Positions 29,906 through 41,535 are shown, counted from the stretch's first letter. The stretch is DNA of 64,000 nucleotides from Ochotona curzoniae (GCF_017591425.1 NW_024465885.1:42403001-42467000); one strand, 5' to 3'. Notes: generated by a model from the sequence alone, not told the origin. Numbers and translations are program-made.

Positions 29906-30689
29906 AGAGGGTCCCTGATTGGCTTGATGCTCTTTGAGGTTGTACTTCTCCTGCAGCCCTACTGTGTCCCCAGTGGATACAGAGGGGGTGTGCTGCCCTC
30001 CCCTGTAGCCCCATTGCGTTTGTTCAGTGAGCCTCAGTTGCTAAAGCTCTTCCTGCCGCAGTTTTCATTGGCTTAGAAGTTCAGCAAGACCCAGATAACA
30101 CTTTGTTTTCCCAAAGCAGCTACTGGTGAGTTCTCTCTGATTCTCTTGCCCAGTCCCTACACACCCAGTCCATCCCCCAAGGATTTACAGACAGAATCCA
30201 AGCTAGCCTCTAGAATGATCAAATTAGAGTTAATCCAATCATAATTGGCAGAGACCAATGTTGTTGCTTTTTAACCTTTTTAAGCTTCTCTCCAACCAAC
30301 TGACCAGGTCACTGATGAAAACCATAGTCCTAACAATGCTCCCAGACAATAGATTTATAAAAGCCAGAAGCTTCCCTTCTGATTCAAGTAAGCTGTCCTC
30401 AGCCTGGTATCCATACGGACTGTGCTCCTCTGGGGCTCTGTGGAGACATGACCAGGAGATCCTCGCAAACCCAACTTGGCCTGGGTGTCCCCAGAGGTAC
30501 CTCCCTGTGGCTTGCCACAACCCACCCCCACCACACAGTGGACTCAGACCACCCAGTCCTGAAAGAGGTTGTGAAAGTGACACAAACAGGTCCAAGCTGG
30601 TAAACACCTGGGAATGACAAACATGAGTGAAGAGCATCTGGTTTCACAGCATGTTGTATGCTTTCTTAAATAGTGTCAACACTCTTGTA
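29906..30689. other. Unassigned interval
   Basis: No repeat recognised. Complementary frames at 30239-30637 (-) and 30258-30617 (+), 119-132 codons, shadow one another and carry no domain. Confidence 0.45.
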
Positions 30690-30785
30690 GGGGTCAGCAT
30701 GGTGACATAGCACATTAATCTTCTGTCTGTTAGCACCAGCAACCCATATAAATGTCAATCACCAGTTCATGTCCCAGCTGCAAGA
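30690..30785 (+). mobile_element. CSINE head fragment
   Basis: 'aggggtcagcatggtgacat' to 'accagttcatgtcccagctg'. The body is absent. Confidence 0.65.
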
Positions 30786-30981
30786 GCCAACCAGGCAGTG
30801 CTTTCTCGGGTCTTTTGAGTGCACCCTTTCCTTCTGCCCTGATGCTCCCGGCTAGGCGCTGTCTTTCCTCTCCATCACACCCAGAAGCAGCCAGCTGCAT
30901 GGGGGTGGTCTTTGCAGGTAAGAGTGGCTCCACTCGTAGCTCAAGGCTCTGCTCTCCCTGATCCAAAAAAAACTACATGTT

Positions 30982-31302
30982 TTGGGATCAGCCTTGTGAC
31001 CGCCACTTGTGACATTTGACACTGGCATCTTATGTGGGCACCAGTTCAAGTCCTACTACATTTCTAAGCAAGCTCTCTGTTAATATGCCTGGGAAAGTCG
31101 CAGACAATGGCCTCAAACACTGAGTCCCTGCAGCCATGTGGGAGACCCACATAAAGCTCCTGGCTCCTAGATTAGGCCAGGCTCAGCTCTGGTGATTGTA
31201 ACTATCTAGGTCATTAACCAGAAAGCAAAAGATGATTGTATATATATGTGTGTGTGTTTATGTCTGCTTCTCTCTAACACTGTCAAATCAGTCTTCAAGG
31301 AA
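30982..31302 (+). mobile_element. CSINE
   Basis: 'gggatcagccttgtgaccgc', 'gcaccagttcaagtcctact', 'tatgcctgggaaagtcgcag', and a small TG-rich stretch near 31244 in place of the CT tract. Confidence 0.8.
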
Positions 31303-31699
31303 AACCTCAAGTTTTGAACTAGGGGCTCCACATTTTTATTTGCTCCTGGGTTCTGCAGAGGATGTGCTATCTTGCCCATATCTCTTTCAGTCCCAGGTTC
31401 TCATGTTATCTTTGGTCCTCCATCACATCCAGTGGTACTCTGTCCACCATGGTGTACATCGGTTGGACATTAAGAGATTTAATATAAATGTATTGTTTGT
31501 TCATTATCTGCCAGAACAGATGCACACCCAGATGTGTATATGACAAGGTGCCCTGGAGAGCTTCACATTCCAGGGCAACAGCCAACATTCAGCTCCAGAG
31601 GAGACCTGAAGTCTTCTCCTGAAATGGCTTTAAGTAGACAAGCCAGGGCAGCCTGGGGACCATGAAGATGCCCAGGAGATGACAAACATGCACATCTTG
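31303..31699. other. Unassigned interval
   Basis: 'aggggctccacatttttatt' near 31321 may be part of an old MER-type repeat; no family can be named. The 103-codon + frame (31232-31543) starts inside a SINE and is not a gene. Confidence 0.4.
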
Positions 31700-32045
31700 T
31701 GCGGTGCATTTTATGTGTCAACGTGATCAGGCCGCAGAGCACCCGGGCCTTTGCTGTGTCTGTGGGTGAGATTCCTCACTGAGTGGCAGATAACCCTCCC
31801 ATGTGTGGTAAGGATCTGCACAAAACAGACACACTTTCCCCTGCAAGGAAGAGGAAGCGCTCCAGGAGTCACTGGATTGGGACATCGGTTTTCTTTCTCT
31901 TCCCATCAGGACCTGGATTTGGAGCTTGCCAGTTGCCGAACTGCAGTTTATGCCCTTGGTTCTCCTCATTTCCAGGCCTTAGTCTAGAGCTACACCATCA
32001 GGTCACCCAGCTTGCCAAATGCAGATCCTGAGACTTCTTAGCCTC
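31700..32045 (+). mobile_element. Ancient interspersed repeat (LTR- or MER-type), family not named
   Basis: 'ttttatgtgtcaacgtgatc', 'ggattgggacatcggttttc', 'tagagctacaccatcaggtc' and 'gatcctgagacttcttagcc' follow a widespread mammalian repeat running 'atgtgtcaacttgactggg ... gggacatccatcttctc ... attacaccaccggc ... gggacttctcagcctcc'. Confidence 0.6.
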
Positions 32046-32324
32046 TACCTATAGGTAAGTCTCTTCCTACATGTGCGTACACCCTGTTGGCTCTTGGGAA
32101 CCCTGGTGACCACATATCCCAGTGGTTTTCCCCTGTGGAGTCGCTACCCCATTTGGGCTGTAGACAAGCATTGATGGCTGTAGTCAGAACTGCACAGTGT
32201 CGGGCCCCCAGCCCAGACACACTGAATGCACCTTCACAAGAGATGCACAATTATTGCCACTTGGCTAAACCACCTGGGGAAGGCAGCAACATTGAAAACA
32301 ATGGCTAAGTCAAGGCATTGGTTT

Positions 32325-32612
32325 AACCAAGACAGAGACACATAGAGAGATTCTCCATCTGCCTGGTTCACTCCCCAAATGGCCGCAATAACCAGAGCTG
32401 GGCTGGGCTCACATAGGAGTCTGGATCATCGTCCAGCTTCTCACATGGGTGCAGAGAGGCCCAAGCACTTGAGTCACCTTCTGCTGCTCTCCCAGGTGCA
32501 GTAGCAGGAAGCTGAGTCAGAAGTGGAGCTGCCAGGACTCACACAGACACCACTGCAGGATGCCAGCACTGCAGGTGAGGACTCAGCCTGGTATGCCACA
32601 ATGCCGGCCCTA
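32325..32612 (-). mobile_element. CSINE
   Basis: 'tgcctggttcactccccaaa', 'cagtagcaggaagctgagtc' and 'tatgccacaatgccggccct'. The A-rich tail is missing. Confidence 0.82.
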
Positions 32613-32669
32613 CAACATGCACTTTCAGCCTCAGTATGCTGTTCCTTAGTCACACTAATGTTCGAAAAC

Positions 32670-32745
32670 AAGCTCTGTATTATCCTATCAAAGAAGAGAA
32701 AGAGACTGAGGAATTTGTCCAAGCTGATAGAACAGTGAGTGATCC
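32670..32745 (-). mobile_element. MIR fragment
   Basis: 'ctctgtattatcctatcaaa', 'gagactgaggaatttgtcca' and 'agctgatagaacagtgagtg' match reverse MIR ('aaactgaggcacagagaggt ... ttgcccaaggtcacacagc'). Confidence 0.6.
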
Positions 32746-33239
32746 TCTAGGACTGGGTCTCTGGTCTTTCTTCTTTTTTTTTCCCCCAGTCCTTTCTTCC
32801 CTGATCTAACAAACTATAAATCCGTGTTCAGCATGTCTGGACAGATCTGTCCTTAAAACAGTGCCTCAGGTATGCCCTGAACTGTACCCTCAGGTTTCCA
32901 TGGCACAGCCCAGTGCCTGCCAAGAGGCAGAAAATCAGTTTTGGAGGAATAAAATTTAAGATGATAGAATTCTAGACTCACAGACAGAAAGGTGGCCCCC
33001 TTCCTGTATTTACCCCAACTTCCCAGATGGTGTTTCTGTCCTCTTCCTTGGGTCACCTGGTCATCTTTAGGACTTCAGAAAGCAGAAGACACCCCATGTG
33101 GTAGAGGATGGCCTGCAGGGAGAGCAGAAGCTGAGACACTGAGGCCAGACCAGCCGGGGCCGTGCTGAGCTCGGCACACCTCCAGGAGCAGCTCAGGCAT
33201 CCAAGTCAGGGGCAGTATAGCAGCAGCACCTCATCTTCT
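32746..33239. other. Unassigned interval
   Basis: A T/C-rich tract at 32768-32790, then ordinary sequence. Nothing recognised. Confidence 0.45.
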
Positions 33240-33535
33240 GTGGTGCATTTATTTATATTCATTAGAAAGGCAAAGAGAAAGAGAAGAACTTCCATCAGCT
33301 GATTCAGAGCTGGGGCCAGCCAGGCCAAAGCCAAGAAAAGTCAGAAATTCCATCTGCATTTCCCATGTGCATAGCCCAAGAACTTGAACTACCATCTGCT
33401 GCCTCTGAAAGCTACTTGAATGTGAATTTATTTTCTATTTTTTAGAAATATGTTTTTCTAAGAAGTGGAGCAGCCAGGACCTGAACCAGCACCCCAGGCA
33501 GCGGGCTTAACTCACTACATCATGACCTTGACCCC
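33240..33535 (-). mobile_element. CSINE with internal T-rich insertion
   Basis: 'tttatttatattcattagaa', 'cttccatcagctgattcaga' and 'gcagccaggacctgaaccag'. Roughly 45 AT-rich bases (33420-33462) interrupt the usual body. Confidence 0.75.
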
Positions 33536-33559
33536 ACTCTCAGGCTTTTAAAAGCAACA

Positions 33560-33836
33560 CTTAGAAATCTTAGTACACAAATGCTGGCATCCCATATGGG
33601 TGCCAGTTGGAGTCCTGGCTGCTCCTCTTCCAATCCAGCTCCCTGCTTGTGACCTGGGAAAGCAGTAGAGGATGGCCCAAAGCCTTGAGCACCTGCACAC
33701 ATGTGAGAGACCCTAATGAAACTCCGGGCTCCTGGCTTTACCCTGCCTGCCTTAGCCCTGCGTAATATGTCCATATGGATCATGAACCAGCAGACAAATC
33801 TGTTTCTAAAATTCTGTCTGTCAGATTTATAAGTAA
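33560..33836 (+). mobile_element. CSINE
   Basis: 'ggcatcccatatgggtgcca', 'aatccagctccctgcttgtg', 'gggaaagcagtagaggatgg', and tail 'cagatttataagtaaaca'. Confidence 0.85.
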
Positions 33837-34514
33837 ACATATGTGTCTGTGTGTGTGCATGTTTAATTAGAAAATGCCCAAATGTGAAGCAGAATGATAA
33901 TTCCAGAGCTCCAATATCAAGAAGGAGCAGGGTCTAGGGCATGGGGTGCCCAGGCTGTGGGGGCAAGGAGTTCCTAGCTTTGGGCGAAGAGTGCTTCTTC
34001 ATTCCACCCACATTCTCCCTCCTCTGAGATTCTGCTCCCACCCATAGGTGCCCTTGAGGAGTTGCATTATTCATTCATTTGAGCACTTCCCTCCCCCATC
34101 ATCTCCCCCTGTTCCCAATCCTCTCTTGTCCCCGTCCTTACCCCCGCCACACCTTCATGGTCCTAAAACAAGTGCTGCTTTGAAAACTCGTGGAATGTTG
34201 AGTAGCATTCCAGGTCCCAATGCTGTCAATGACTGCCTGTGATTGGTTAAACCTCAGTTTTCTAACATACAAACCAGTGGCCAAGAAGCGCTAGACCACA
34301 ACCACACAGAAACTTCCCCTATATTTACCTTTCACGCCCGTGCAATATCAGTGGCCAGCTAATGAAAGTGGAAGAAGCAAGCCCTTCTTTTTCTCACCTC
34401 ATTTATCACTCCAGGATGATTCCTGGTAGGCAGCATCAGGCTTGGACATTATTGTAATACGTTGTTAGTAGCCAAATGTAAAGGACAAAATAATCCCTCC
34501 TGCATTTAAAAAAA
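33837..34514. other. Mostly unassigned; one possible hAT fragment
   Basis: 34180-34235 ('ggaatgttgagtagcattcc', 'aggtcccaatgctgtcaatg') resembles the 'ggatgctgctaaacatcc'-type interior of hAT-Charlie MER elements. A C-rich tract lies at 34090-34155. No gene seen. Confidence 0.4.
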
Positions 34515-34605
34515 TCTGTGTGAACTGCAGTATTACAGAGTGAGAAGTGAAGACAGAGATCTTCTATCTATCCTCTGGTTCACTCCCCAAAGGCTGCAAC
34601 AGAGA
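34515..34605 (-). mobile_element. CSINE tail-side fragment
   Basis: 'gcagtattacagagtgagaa' to 'ctggttcactccccaaaggc', then replaced by a second minus-strand element. Likely split by that insertion, though its remainder is not found. Confidence 0.65.
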
Positions 34606-34872
34606 AAGAGACACAGAGAGAGGGGGAGATAGAGAGGGAGATCTTCCATCCGCTATTTGACTCCTCAAATGACTGCAAAGCTTGAGCTGAGCCAATCCAA
34701 ACCTGGGAGCCAGGAGCTTCTTCCAGGTCTTCCACATGGGTGCAGGATCCCAGGGACTTGGGCCATCCTCTGCTGCCTTCCCAGGCCACAAATGGAGAGC
34801 TGCATGGGAAATAGAGCAGCAGATGGAGCAACTGGAACTCTAACTGGCGCCCTAACGGGATGCTGGCCCTCA
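34606..34872 (-). mobile_element. CSINE
   Basis: 'gagggagatcttccatccgc', 'gccaatccaaacctgggagc' and 'ctaacgggatgctggcc'. Confidence 0.85.
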
Positions 34873-34919
34873 AATATTTCTAAAAGTAAAAAATCAGATG
34901 TCTTCTCTTCAGGTGATTT

Positions 34920-35225
34920 TTGTTTCTACTGGACTGTTCTGCTGTGTTAGTTTCCTTGGATACCAACACTTGGCTTCAAATGATGGAAATTTATCATCTG
35001 TAGGTTCTGCAGTCGGAAGTGTAACATGAACTGCGCAGGGTGGCAGCCTGACCTTGTATCTCTAAAGGCCTCAGCTGAGTCCATTTCCACGCCTTTCCCA
35101 GGATCAGAGGCCACCTGCGCTCCACATTTCATGGCTGCTCTTTCCCTCTTCAAAGCCAGCAGTGGGCATGGGGTCTCTCGTGGATTCCTCTCTTCGTGCC
35201 TCTTCCGCTCTGCCTCTCACTAGTA
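34920..35225. mobile_element. Ancient interspersed repeat, family not named
   Basis: 'tgtgttagtttccttggata', 'aaatgatggaaatttatcat', 'ctgtaggttctgcagtcgga' and 'catggctgctctttccctct' follow a common old mammalian repeat running 'acagaaatttattctctcac', 'agttctggaggccagaagtc'. Confidence 0.5.
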
Positions 35226-35391
35226 GGACCCGGGGGGGCGGGAGGGGAGCGGGTTGATGTGCCATTAAAACAAGCCAGACTGCCATGTGCACTTCATAGC
35301 AAATGGGGAAGGTGAGGTGTATTTCAGGGACTCTGTGTGTGCTTTTGTAAATAGGCATATACTGTATCTCTTCACAAAAATCTCTCAGGGG

Positions 35392-35505
35392 ACTGGTGCT
35401 ATGGTGGAGTGTAAAGCCACTGCCTGCAGGGCTGGCATCTCATAAGAGCACTGGTTCGAGTCCCAGATGCTCCACTTTTGATCCAGCTCCCTGATAAGGT
35501 GCCTG
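35392..35505 (+). mobile_element. CSINE, 5' half only
   Basis: 'gggactggtgctatggtgga', 'actggttcgagtcccagatg', stopping after 'gataaggtgcctg'. The intact B-box-like 'ggttcgagtccc' is notable. Confidence 0.8.
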
Positions 35506-36069
35506 ACTCTATCAGCCTTCTCCCATGAGAGCTAACCTGAGAGACCTGAGATCAGCATCAATTCCTCTCATTGATTCCAGCCTCACCACCTCCCAACACC
35601 ACCACACTGGGGAACTAGCTGCCAGCACAGGCATCTGTGAAGGATGCTCACACTCAAGTCATATCCCAGCCATAGCAGGAGTGGGCAAGAAGGGAAGTGA
35701 GGGGGCTGCAGGGAAAAAGTCAGGCCTCTTTGAACAACACCAGGGCACTCAAAGCTAGGCAGACCAATCTCTTGAGTGGTACCTGTTCCAACAGAAGACT
35801 GATGGTGAAAAGCAGCGAGAACACCACCTTCCTAGCATCTGGGGAAGATGGTTCTCCCCCGGTGCCACGTGACCCTCTGATCTCTCAGGTACCCTCCTGC
35901 AGTGAAGGGAGTGCCCACCTGGCACCCAGAGGTTCAGCCTAGCTCAAGGACTTGAACCCCTTCACCCATCGGTTGAGCTCTCTTCTGAATCATGTCCAAA
36001 ATCATGTCTTCTAACTTGACCCCCAGTGCCTAAAAAGTGGATACTTTGTTGTTATAATTATAAGACTCT
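35506..36069. other. Unassigned interval
   Basis: Ordinary sequence; no repeat or exon recognised. Confidence 0.45.
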
Positions 36070-36365
36070 GGGGCCAGCATTGTAGAGTAAGGGGTTTAGC
36101 AGCCACCTGCAACTCCAGCACCCCATATGGCCTACTTCTGATCCAACTCCCTTCTAATATACCTGGGAAAGCAGTGGAGGATGGCGCCAAGTATTGATGC
36201 CCCTCTGCCATGTGGGAGACCCGGATGGAGTTTCTGGCTCTTGGCTTTGACCTGGTCCTGCCCTGATCACTGCAGCTATGTGGGAGAGTGAAGCAGTAGA
36301 TAGACAATCTCTCTCTCTCTCTCTCTCTCTCTGTAACTCCACCTTTCAAATAAATAAACCTTAAA
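36070..36365 (+). mobile_element. CSINE with (CT)n expansion
   Basis: 'tggggccagcattgtagagt', 'ctgggaaagcagtggaggat', a (CT)n tract at 36307-36333, and tail 'ctttcaaataaataaacctt'. Confidence 0.88.
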
Positions 36366-36369
36366 TAAT

Positions 36370-36990
36370 GAAAATGTTTGCATAAAATTCCAGATTTCTG
36401 GTTTCTCTGGACAGATGAGATGATCTAACACATTACACCTAGACCCTTCAAGGTCACAGTTATGAGTCAGGGTTTGGGATACTCAAGGTACAAGAGCCTC
36501 ATTCAGCCTCCAGCCACTGGCTTTGAATCCTCCTCAGTGCTGTGAGCTCAGTTTCAATATAATTCTCCTTTGGCTTCAATATCAACAGATCAGAGAACCT
36601 GTGATTTGCTCCAAAGTAAAAGAATGTCTCAATTATACACACTTTGACATATAGCAAATGTGAATTTGAAAATGAATAGAGACTAAATCGAAGCCAGTGC
36701 CGTGTCTGCTTGCTAGCCCAACAACCATCTAATCGGTGTCAGTGAATGAGAGCAGCACCTCCATTCATAAAGAAACCAACCTCGGTGACCTTGGTGACAT
36801 GTTACAGGGTAATTGCATGTTTGTTATGGATCAGATCTTTCATGTGAGCCCACCATAAGAAACGTCATTTAAAAATAATTGCTCTTTATACCAAAGAATA
36901 TTTCCGTAGACCCGAGCTGTTCAAGTTAAGTGGCAGCTTGGAGTAGGGGCTTTCATGTGTAACCTGGTGATTTGTTTTGAAATATGACTT
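36370..36990. other. Repeat-free AT-rich interval, possible conserved noncoding element
   Basis: No interspersed repeat recognised. It contains 'ggtgaccttggtgacatg' (about 36784-36801), a DR3-type nuclear-receptor arrangement with one mismatch, and an AT-rich 'aaaaataattgctctttata' core. Function not demonstrable. Confidence 0.35.
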
Positions 36991-36996
36991 ATTCCA

Positions 36997-37318
36997 GATT
37001 TTTTTTTAAAGATCTAGTTTTATTCATTTAAAAGGCAAAGTGACAGGAAGAGAGAGGTAGACATATCCTGTGTCCTGCTTCACTCCCCAAATGACTGCAA
37101 TGGCAAGCGTTGGCTAGGCTGAGCCCAGGAGTCAGAAACTCCAGCCGCGTCTCCCACAGGGGTGGCAGGACTCCAAGGACTTGTATCATTCTCCTGCAGC
37201 TTTTTCAGGTGCATTAGCAGGGAGCTGGATCAAAAGCAGTGCAGCTGAGATGTGAGCTAGGACTCCACTATTGCAAGAGACAGCTTAACCAGCTGGGCCA
37301 CAACACCAGACTCCTTAG
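36997..37318 (-). mobile_element. CSINE
   Basis: T-run with 'aaagatctagttttattcat', 'gcttcactccccaaatgact' and 'accagctgggccacaacacc'. Confidence 0.85.
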
Positions 37319-37941
37319 GCCAAATCTTAACCAATTCAGGGTTGTTCAGACACATCAGCCAATCAGAGCCAATAACTGGGGCCTCCAACACTGTCTGTCT
37401 CTGCTAGGAAGAGATTGACGATTAAAACAGTGTCATAGTACATCCTGAGTGGCTGCTGTCTCCTTACCACGTTACTGGAAGACGTGTGGTATTCAGATGG
37501 TAACATGCCCAACCAAGCCTCTCTCCAAGTGATGACGCATGGCTGGGACAAATGAGTTATGGTTTCCACTTCCAGTTTGATGGACAGCCCTGACCTGGCC
37601 TGTCTTGAAGTCAAACTGACTAAGAACACCAGCCTTTTTACTGAGACAGGGAACAGACCAATCTTCCGGATGTTTCTAGAAAAGATTTTTTTAACTTCAT
37701 AAAAAGTAATAACGTACAAAGAGTTGAATGGCTGCTAGGGTGTGGGTGTGATTTGTTCCCAGTATGACATCCGGAGGCTTGGTCCTCAGCGGGAAGTGTT
37801 GGGGAATGGGGCCTCTGGAGGTACTGAGGCATTTAAACATTTAAAAGGGCTCATGCTTTGGTCTTGGAAGTGAGTTCTTGCTCTCCTAGGACTGGATTGG
37901 TGAAGGTGAGGGCTAATTGTTTTTTCTGGCCTTTTCTGGCC
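37319..37941. other. Unassigned interval
   Basis: Two CCAAT boxes occur eleven bases apart near 37358-37375 ('cagccaatcagagccaataa') without CpG enrichment. 'cttttctggc' is duplicated at 37922-37941, just before copy C. Confidence 0.45.
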
Positions 37942-39879
37942 TTTTTTCTTTTTTTTTTTTTAGTAATATAAATTTTATTTTTGACGATGTTTACATAGTT
38001 GATTAGGGTAGGAGGGGTCGATGATTAGGGGAAAGTCTTCAAATTTTCTTTTTCTACTTTCTGTATCTGAGGGAAATGGGGACATGAGAGAGAACCACAC
38101 CCAATCCCCCAACCACCTCAGTAACCCTGAGATGCCATCCCAAGGTGCCCAATGAGGAGCATGCTCCGAGAGTTCTGCTCAAGTGGCTGCAATAATTCTG
38201 AAATATTGTTGATCTCGCCAAGCCAAGGATGAGGACGTTCTTCCAAAGCCCATTGACTCACATAGTCCATCTTTGAGTCTCCATTCATGCAGATATGTGC
38301 TGTCAACACTTGGCTGGGGTAGTTGAACAATTTGTTCTGCCCTGCTTCCTCTGCTGTGGTACCAGATGTCCTCTGCAGGCCCCAATGGACTGCCATAACC
38401 TCTTTGTGCATCTGGGTATCCATCCACTGCTCCATCTAAGCCACTGAGGAGACCCAGTTCTGATACATGTACCAATTCTCCCCTTGAAGGTCTGAGTCCA
38501 GCAGTTCAGTTGGGGGAATCCCCAAAGAAACCTCATCTGAAGTGATCCCAGACCTGACTCATATGTGCTTTTCAGTACGGAGTCCAGTTCACTCCATCAT
38601 CCCTATCATCCTATGTACACACTGGTAGTTGCAATTGCTGGGTCAGTTCTGTCTCTAGCCCTGTCTTCCAAGTAAATCAATGGGTACAGCCCAGTCCAAC
38701 ACTGCCCACCATACACTCGGCCTTCATGTACACCAGCAGGAGCTGCAGCCTAACTGAAGCGATCCAGAATAACTCCCACCAAGCCCACCCCCAGCCCTGG
38801 TTCCCATGCTTGCCAGTATGTGCAGCAGACTGGTCCAGTCTATCTCATATTCCCATTCAGCTCTCATACATGTCAATGGGTGTTGAAGCCTAGTTCAACC
38901 CAACCAACACTCACGCTGGTGGGTGCCACTGCCTGCCTAGTGAGGCCTGCCCCCAGTTCTGGTTCTCATATTCACCAGTAGGAGTTGTAGCCCATTAGAG
39001 AGGTGTCAACCATTTCCCTGCCGGATTCCCTACCCCTTTCTTGCACTGTCCAGGTGGCTCTGTAGTCTAACTTGACAGGGCTTGTCCCCCAGGCCCAGCC
39101 CTTGCCAGCTAACGCTGTGGCAAAGCCCAACCAAACTGCACTTACTCTGGCTCATCAGGCATGCACTACTGTGTACAATTGGTTAGCCTAGCAGGCCAAT
39201 AGATGTTGTGGCCCTGCCCGGCCTGGTTCCTGGTCCAGACTGACTTAGTCTGGAACAGCAACCTTGCCTAACTGGTTCACACACTCTGGTTGCCACCATT
39301 GGGTGTTACAGCCCAGGCACACCTGGTCCACGCCCTGACACAGCTCTCACGTGGCTCAGTGGGTGCTGAGACCTAGCCCAGTCTGACACACCCCAGACCC
39401 TGTCCACACCCATGCTGAGGGACACTGCAGTCATGTCCAGCCCAGATCACTGCCACCATAGTGGTTCTCGTGCTCACCAGTGGGAACCACAACCCAACCC
39501 CTTAGCTCTCCAACCAGGCCTGTTCTCAGCCACAGATCTTGCACATACCAATGGTTGGTCTGACCCAGCCTGGGATAACCTGTCCCCCATTTTGGCCTTT
39601 TCCATCAGATGCTGCAGCCTGGACTGACCTGGCCTGCCCCTAGTCCCAACTGTCATTGGCGGGTGCCGCAGCCTAGCCCTACCCAGTCTGTCCCAATCCC
39701 TGGCTTTCATGCAAACCGGTAGGTGTGATAGCCTAGCCCGGCATAACTGGCACTCCAGCCTGGCTCCTGCACATGGCAGTGGACTAAGGGTAGCCCTGCC
39801 CAGTCTGCCCCTCTCCAGAACCAACTCATATACTTGCCGATGGGTGGAGCTACCTTGCCCAGCCTGACCTATACCCAGG
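37942..39879 (-). mobile_element. Composite VNTR retroposon, copy C (near full length, inverted)
   Basis: Begins with a T-run (complement of the A-tail, 37942-37961), then 'aattttatttttgacgatgt' (3' end with AATAAA complement), 'gagcatgctccgagagttct', the middle with 'agatgtcctctgcaggcccc' (about 38366), and a tandem region (about 38600-39879) around 'caccagtaggagttgtagcc' and 'cagcctagcccggcataact'. It matches copy A in the same order, so the two give independent support for the element's extent. No target-site duplication was found. Confidence 0.7.
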
Positions 39880-39950
39880 TCAAATCTTTCTATCTTTCCT
39901 TCTCTGTGTAAATATGACTTTCTGATTAGCAAATAAATCCATAGACATTT
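39880..39950 (+). mobile_element. CSINE tail fragment
   Basis: 'tttctatctttccttctctg', 'tgtaaatatgactttctgat', 'agcaaataaatccatag'. Only the CT tract and tail remain, next to copy C's tandem end. Confidence 0.6.
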
Positions 39951-39952
39951 AA

Positions 39953-40226
39953 AAGAAATAAAGAAAAAGAGTTACAGAGAGTGAGATCTCCCACCCACTC
40001 ACTGCCCAGATGGCCGTGATGGCCAGTATTGGGACAGACTGAAGCCAAAGAGCAGGAGTGTCCTCTGCGTCTTCCATGTGGGTACAGGAGCCTAAACACT
40101 CGGGTTTTTGTATTTCCCAGGCCATTAGCAGGGAGCTGGATGAGAAGTGGAGCAGCTGGGACATGAACCAGTGCCCATGTGGGATGCCACCTGTGACAGC
40201 TTCATATGCCACAGTGCCATCCCCTA
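39953..40226 (-). mobile_element. CSINE
   Basis: 'aagagttacagagagtgaga', 'ccattagcagggagctggat' and 'atgccacagtgccatcccct'. Confidence 0.83.
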
Positions 40227-40997
40227 CTCTGATCTTCCGACCAGAACATTCTCCCTTAAAAGTGCTGCCAATGAATCACTAATGTAACACCAACCACTCA
40301 CAATTCAGCATGCAATCTGCCTGAGTCATGAACCTCACATAGACCCCCCCCCTTAAGTCTCCACAGAGCCCATGAAGTGCTCTCTGAGCACCTGGGGGCT
40401 GGGGTGTACTGGGAAAGGTATTGGGAGCTGGGCAAAGGCCCAGAGATGGATACAAGAAGCAGGGGACGAAGGGCTGAGAACAGAGCAGGTGCAGTCACCA
40501 GGAGTCACAGCTTCTGTCCTCCTGACACATCTTCCCGCTCCTTCTTTGAGTCCATCAAGGTCATACATGGTGGGCTCAGGGTGCACCCAGACCTATCAGA
40601 AGCCACTGCCTTTTCAAGCTACCTGTGGTTTCTGGGTTGCTGCTGGGTACCTGAGACGGGTAGCTGGGTGGTGGAGGTGACTTATAAGATGGGTGTCATC
40701 TTCCCGTGACACCAGTGTCAGCTGCCAGACATCAAGGATGTACTTGCTTGCAGGTGAAGAGATCTGGTTGAGGGGAATGACCCTGAGACCAACAGGGGCT
40801 CACAGGGGAAGAGGGGAAAGGACCAGAGCCCACACGGCTGCTGTAGGCTCCTGCATTCAACATGACCTTGCTGACATTGCCCAGTTAGGAGGAACCAAGA
40901 CAGTTCCTTTTTTTCTTCTAGTGGCTCGAGCTAAGTTTATGTCACTTGCCACGAAAGGAGCCTTGACTCAGAAAAAAGGCAAAGGAGAAAGCTGGAG
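40227..40997. other. Unassigned interval
   Basis: No repeat recognised apart from a C-run at about 40342-40351. Overlapping + frames (102-110 codons, 40372-41016) have no domain and no exon signals that I trust. Confidence 0.45.
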
Positions 40998-41160
40998 GGC
41001 TGGCACTGTGTCATAGTAGACCACACTCCATGTGCAGTGCCAGTACCCCATATAGGTGCTGGTTTGCATCCTGGCTGCTCTACTTTGGAGCCAACTCCCA
41101 GCTCATGTGCCTGAGACAACAACAAAAGAATGATGCAAGTGCCAGGCCCCTACATCCACT
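40998..41160 (+). mobile_element. CSINE, 5' half
   Basis: 'gctggcactgtgtcatagta', 'ccccatataggtgctggttt', ending near 'caggcccctacatcc', where a minus-strand copy follows. Confidence 0.75.
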
Positions 41161-41488
41161 TTTTTTAAAAGAGTTATTTATTTTTTATTTCAAAGACAGA
41201 TTTCTACAGAGAGAGGAGAGATAGAGAGAAGGGTTCCCACGCGTTTGTTCACTCTCTAAATGGCTACAATGGCTGGAACTGAGCTAATCCAAAACTAGGA
41301 GCCAGGAGCTTCTTCTGGGTCTCCCACATGGGTGCAGGGTCCCAAGACTTTGGTCTATCTCCCACAGCTCTCCCAGGCCACAAGCAGAGAGCTGAATAGG
41401 AAATGGAGCAGCCAGGACTTGAACCAGTGCGGGATACCAGCACTACAGAGCAGAGGATTAGCTTCCAATACCATACTGCCAGCCCTGT
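41161..41488 (-). mobile_element. CSINE, full length
   Basis: 'aaaagagttatttatttttt', 'ctaggagccaggagcttctt' and 'ccatactgccagccctg'. It likely truncated or replaced the 3' half of the copy at 40998. Confidence 0.88.
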
Positions 41489-41535
41489 AACTTTACCTTT
41501 ATATATATAACTTTATATATATATAACTTTTTCTT
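41489..41535. repeat. AT-rich tandem repeat
   Basis: 'tatatatataacttta' recurs two to three times, ending in 'aactttttc' and a T-run. Confidence 0.85.

Noticed and set aside
35392..35505. tRNA-like sequence with a good B box ('ggttcgagtccc')
   Set aside because: It continues into CSINE body text; SINE heads are tRNA-derived and this one lacks a cloverleaf.
37354..37380. Two adjacent CCAAT boxes as a possible promoter
   Set aside because: No CpG enrichment, no TATA or initiator, no downstream gene signal.
38118..38536. Overlapping minus frames with similarity to a frame at 1442-1639
   Set aside because: The similarity (WGLQRTS-TTAE) comes from two copies of a noncoding retroposon. The frames are not preserved between copies.
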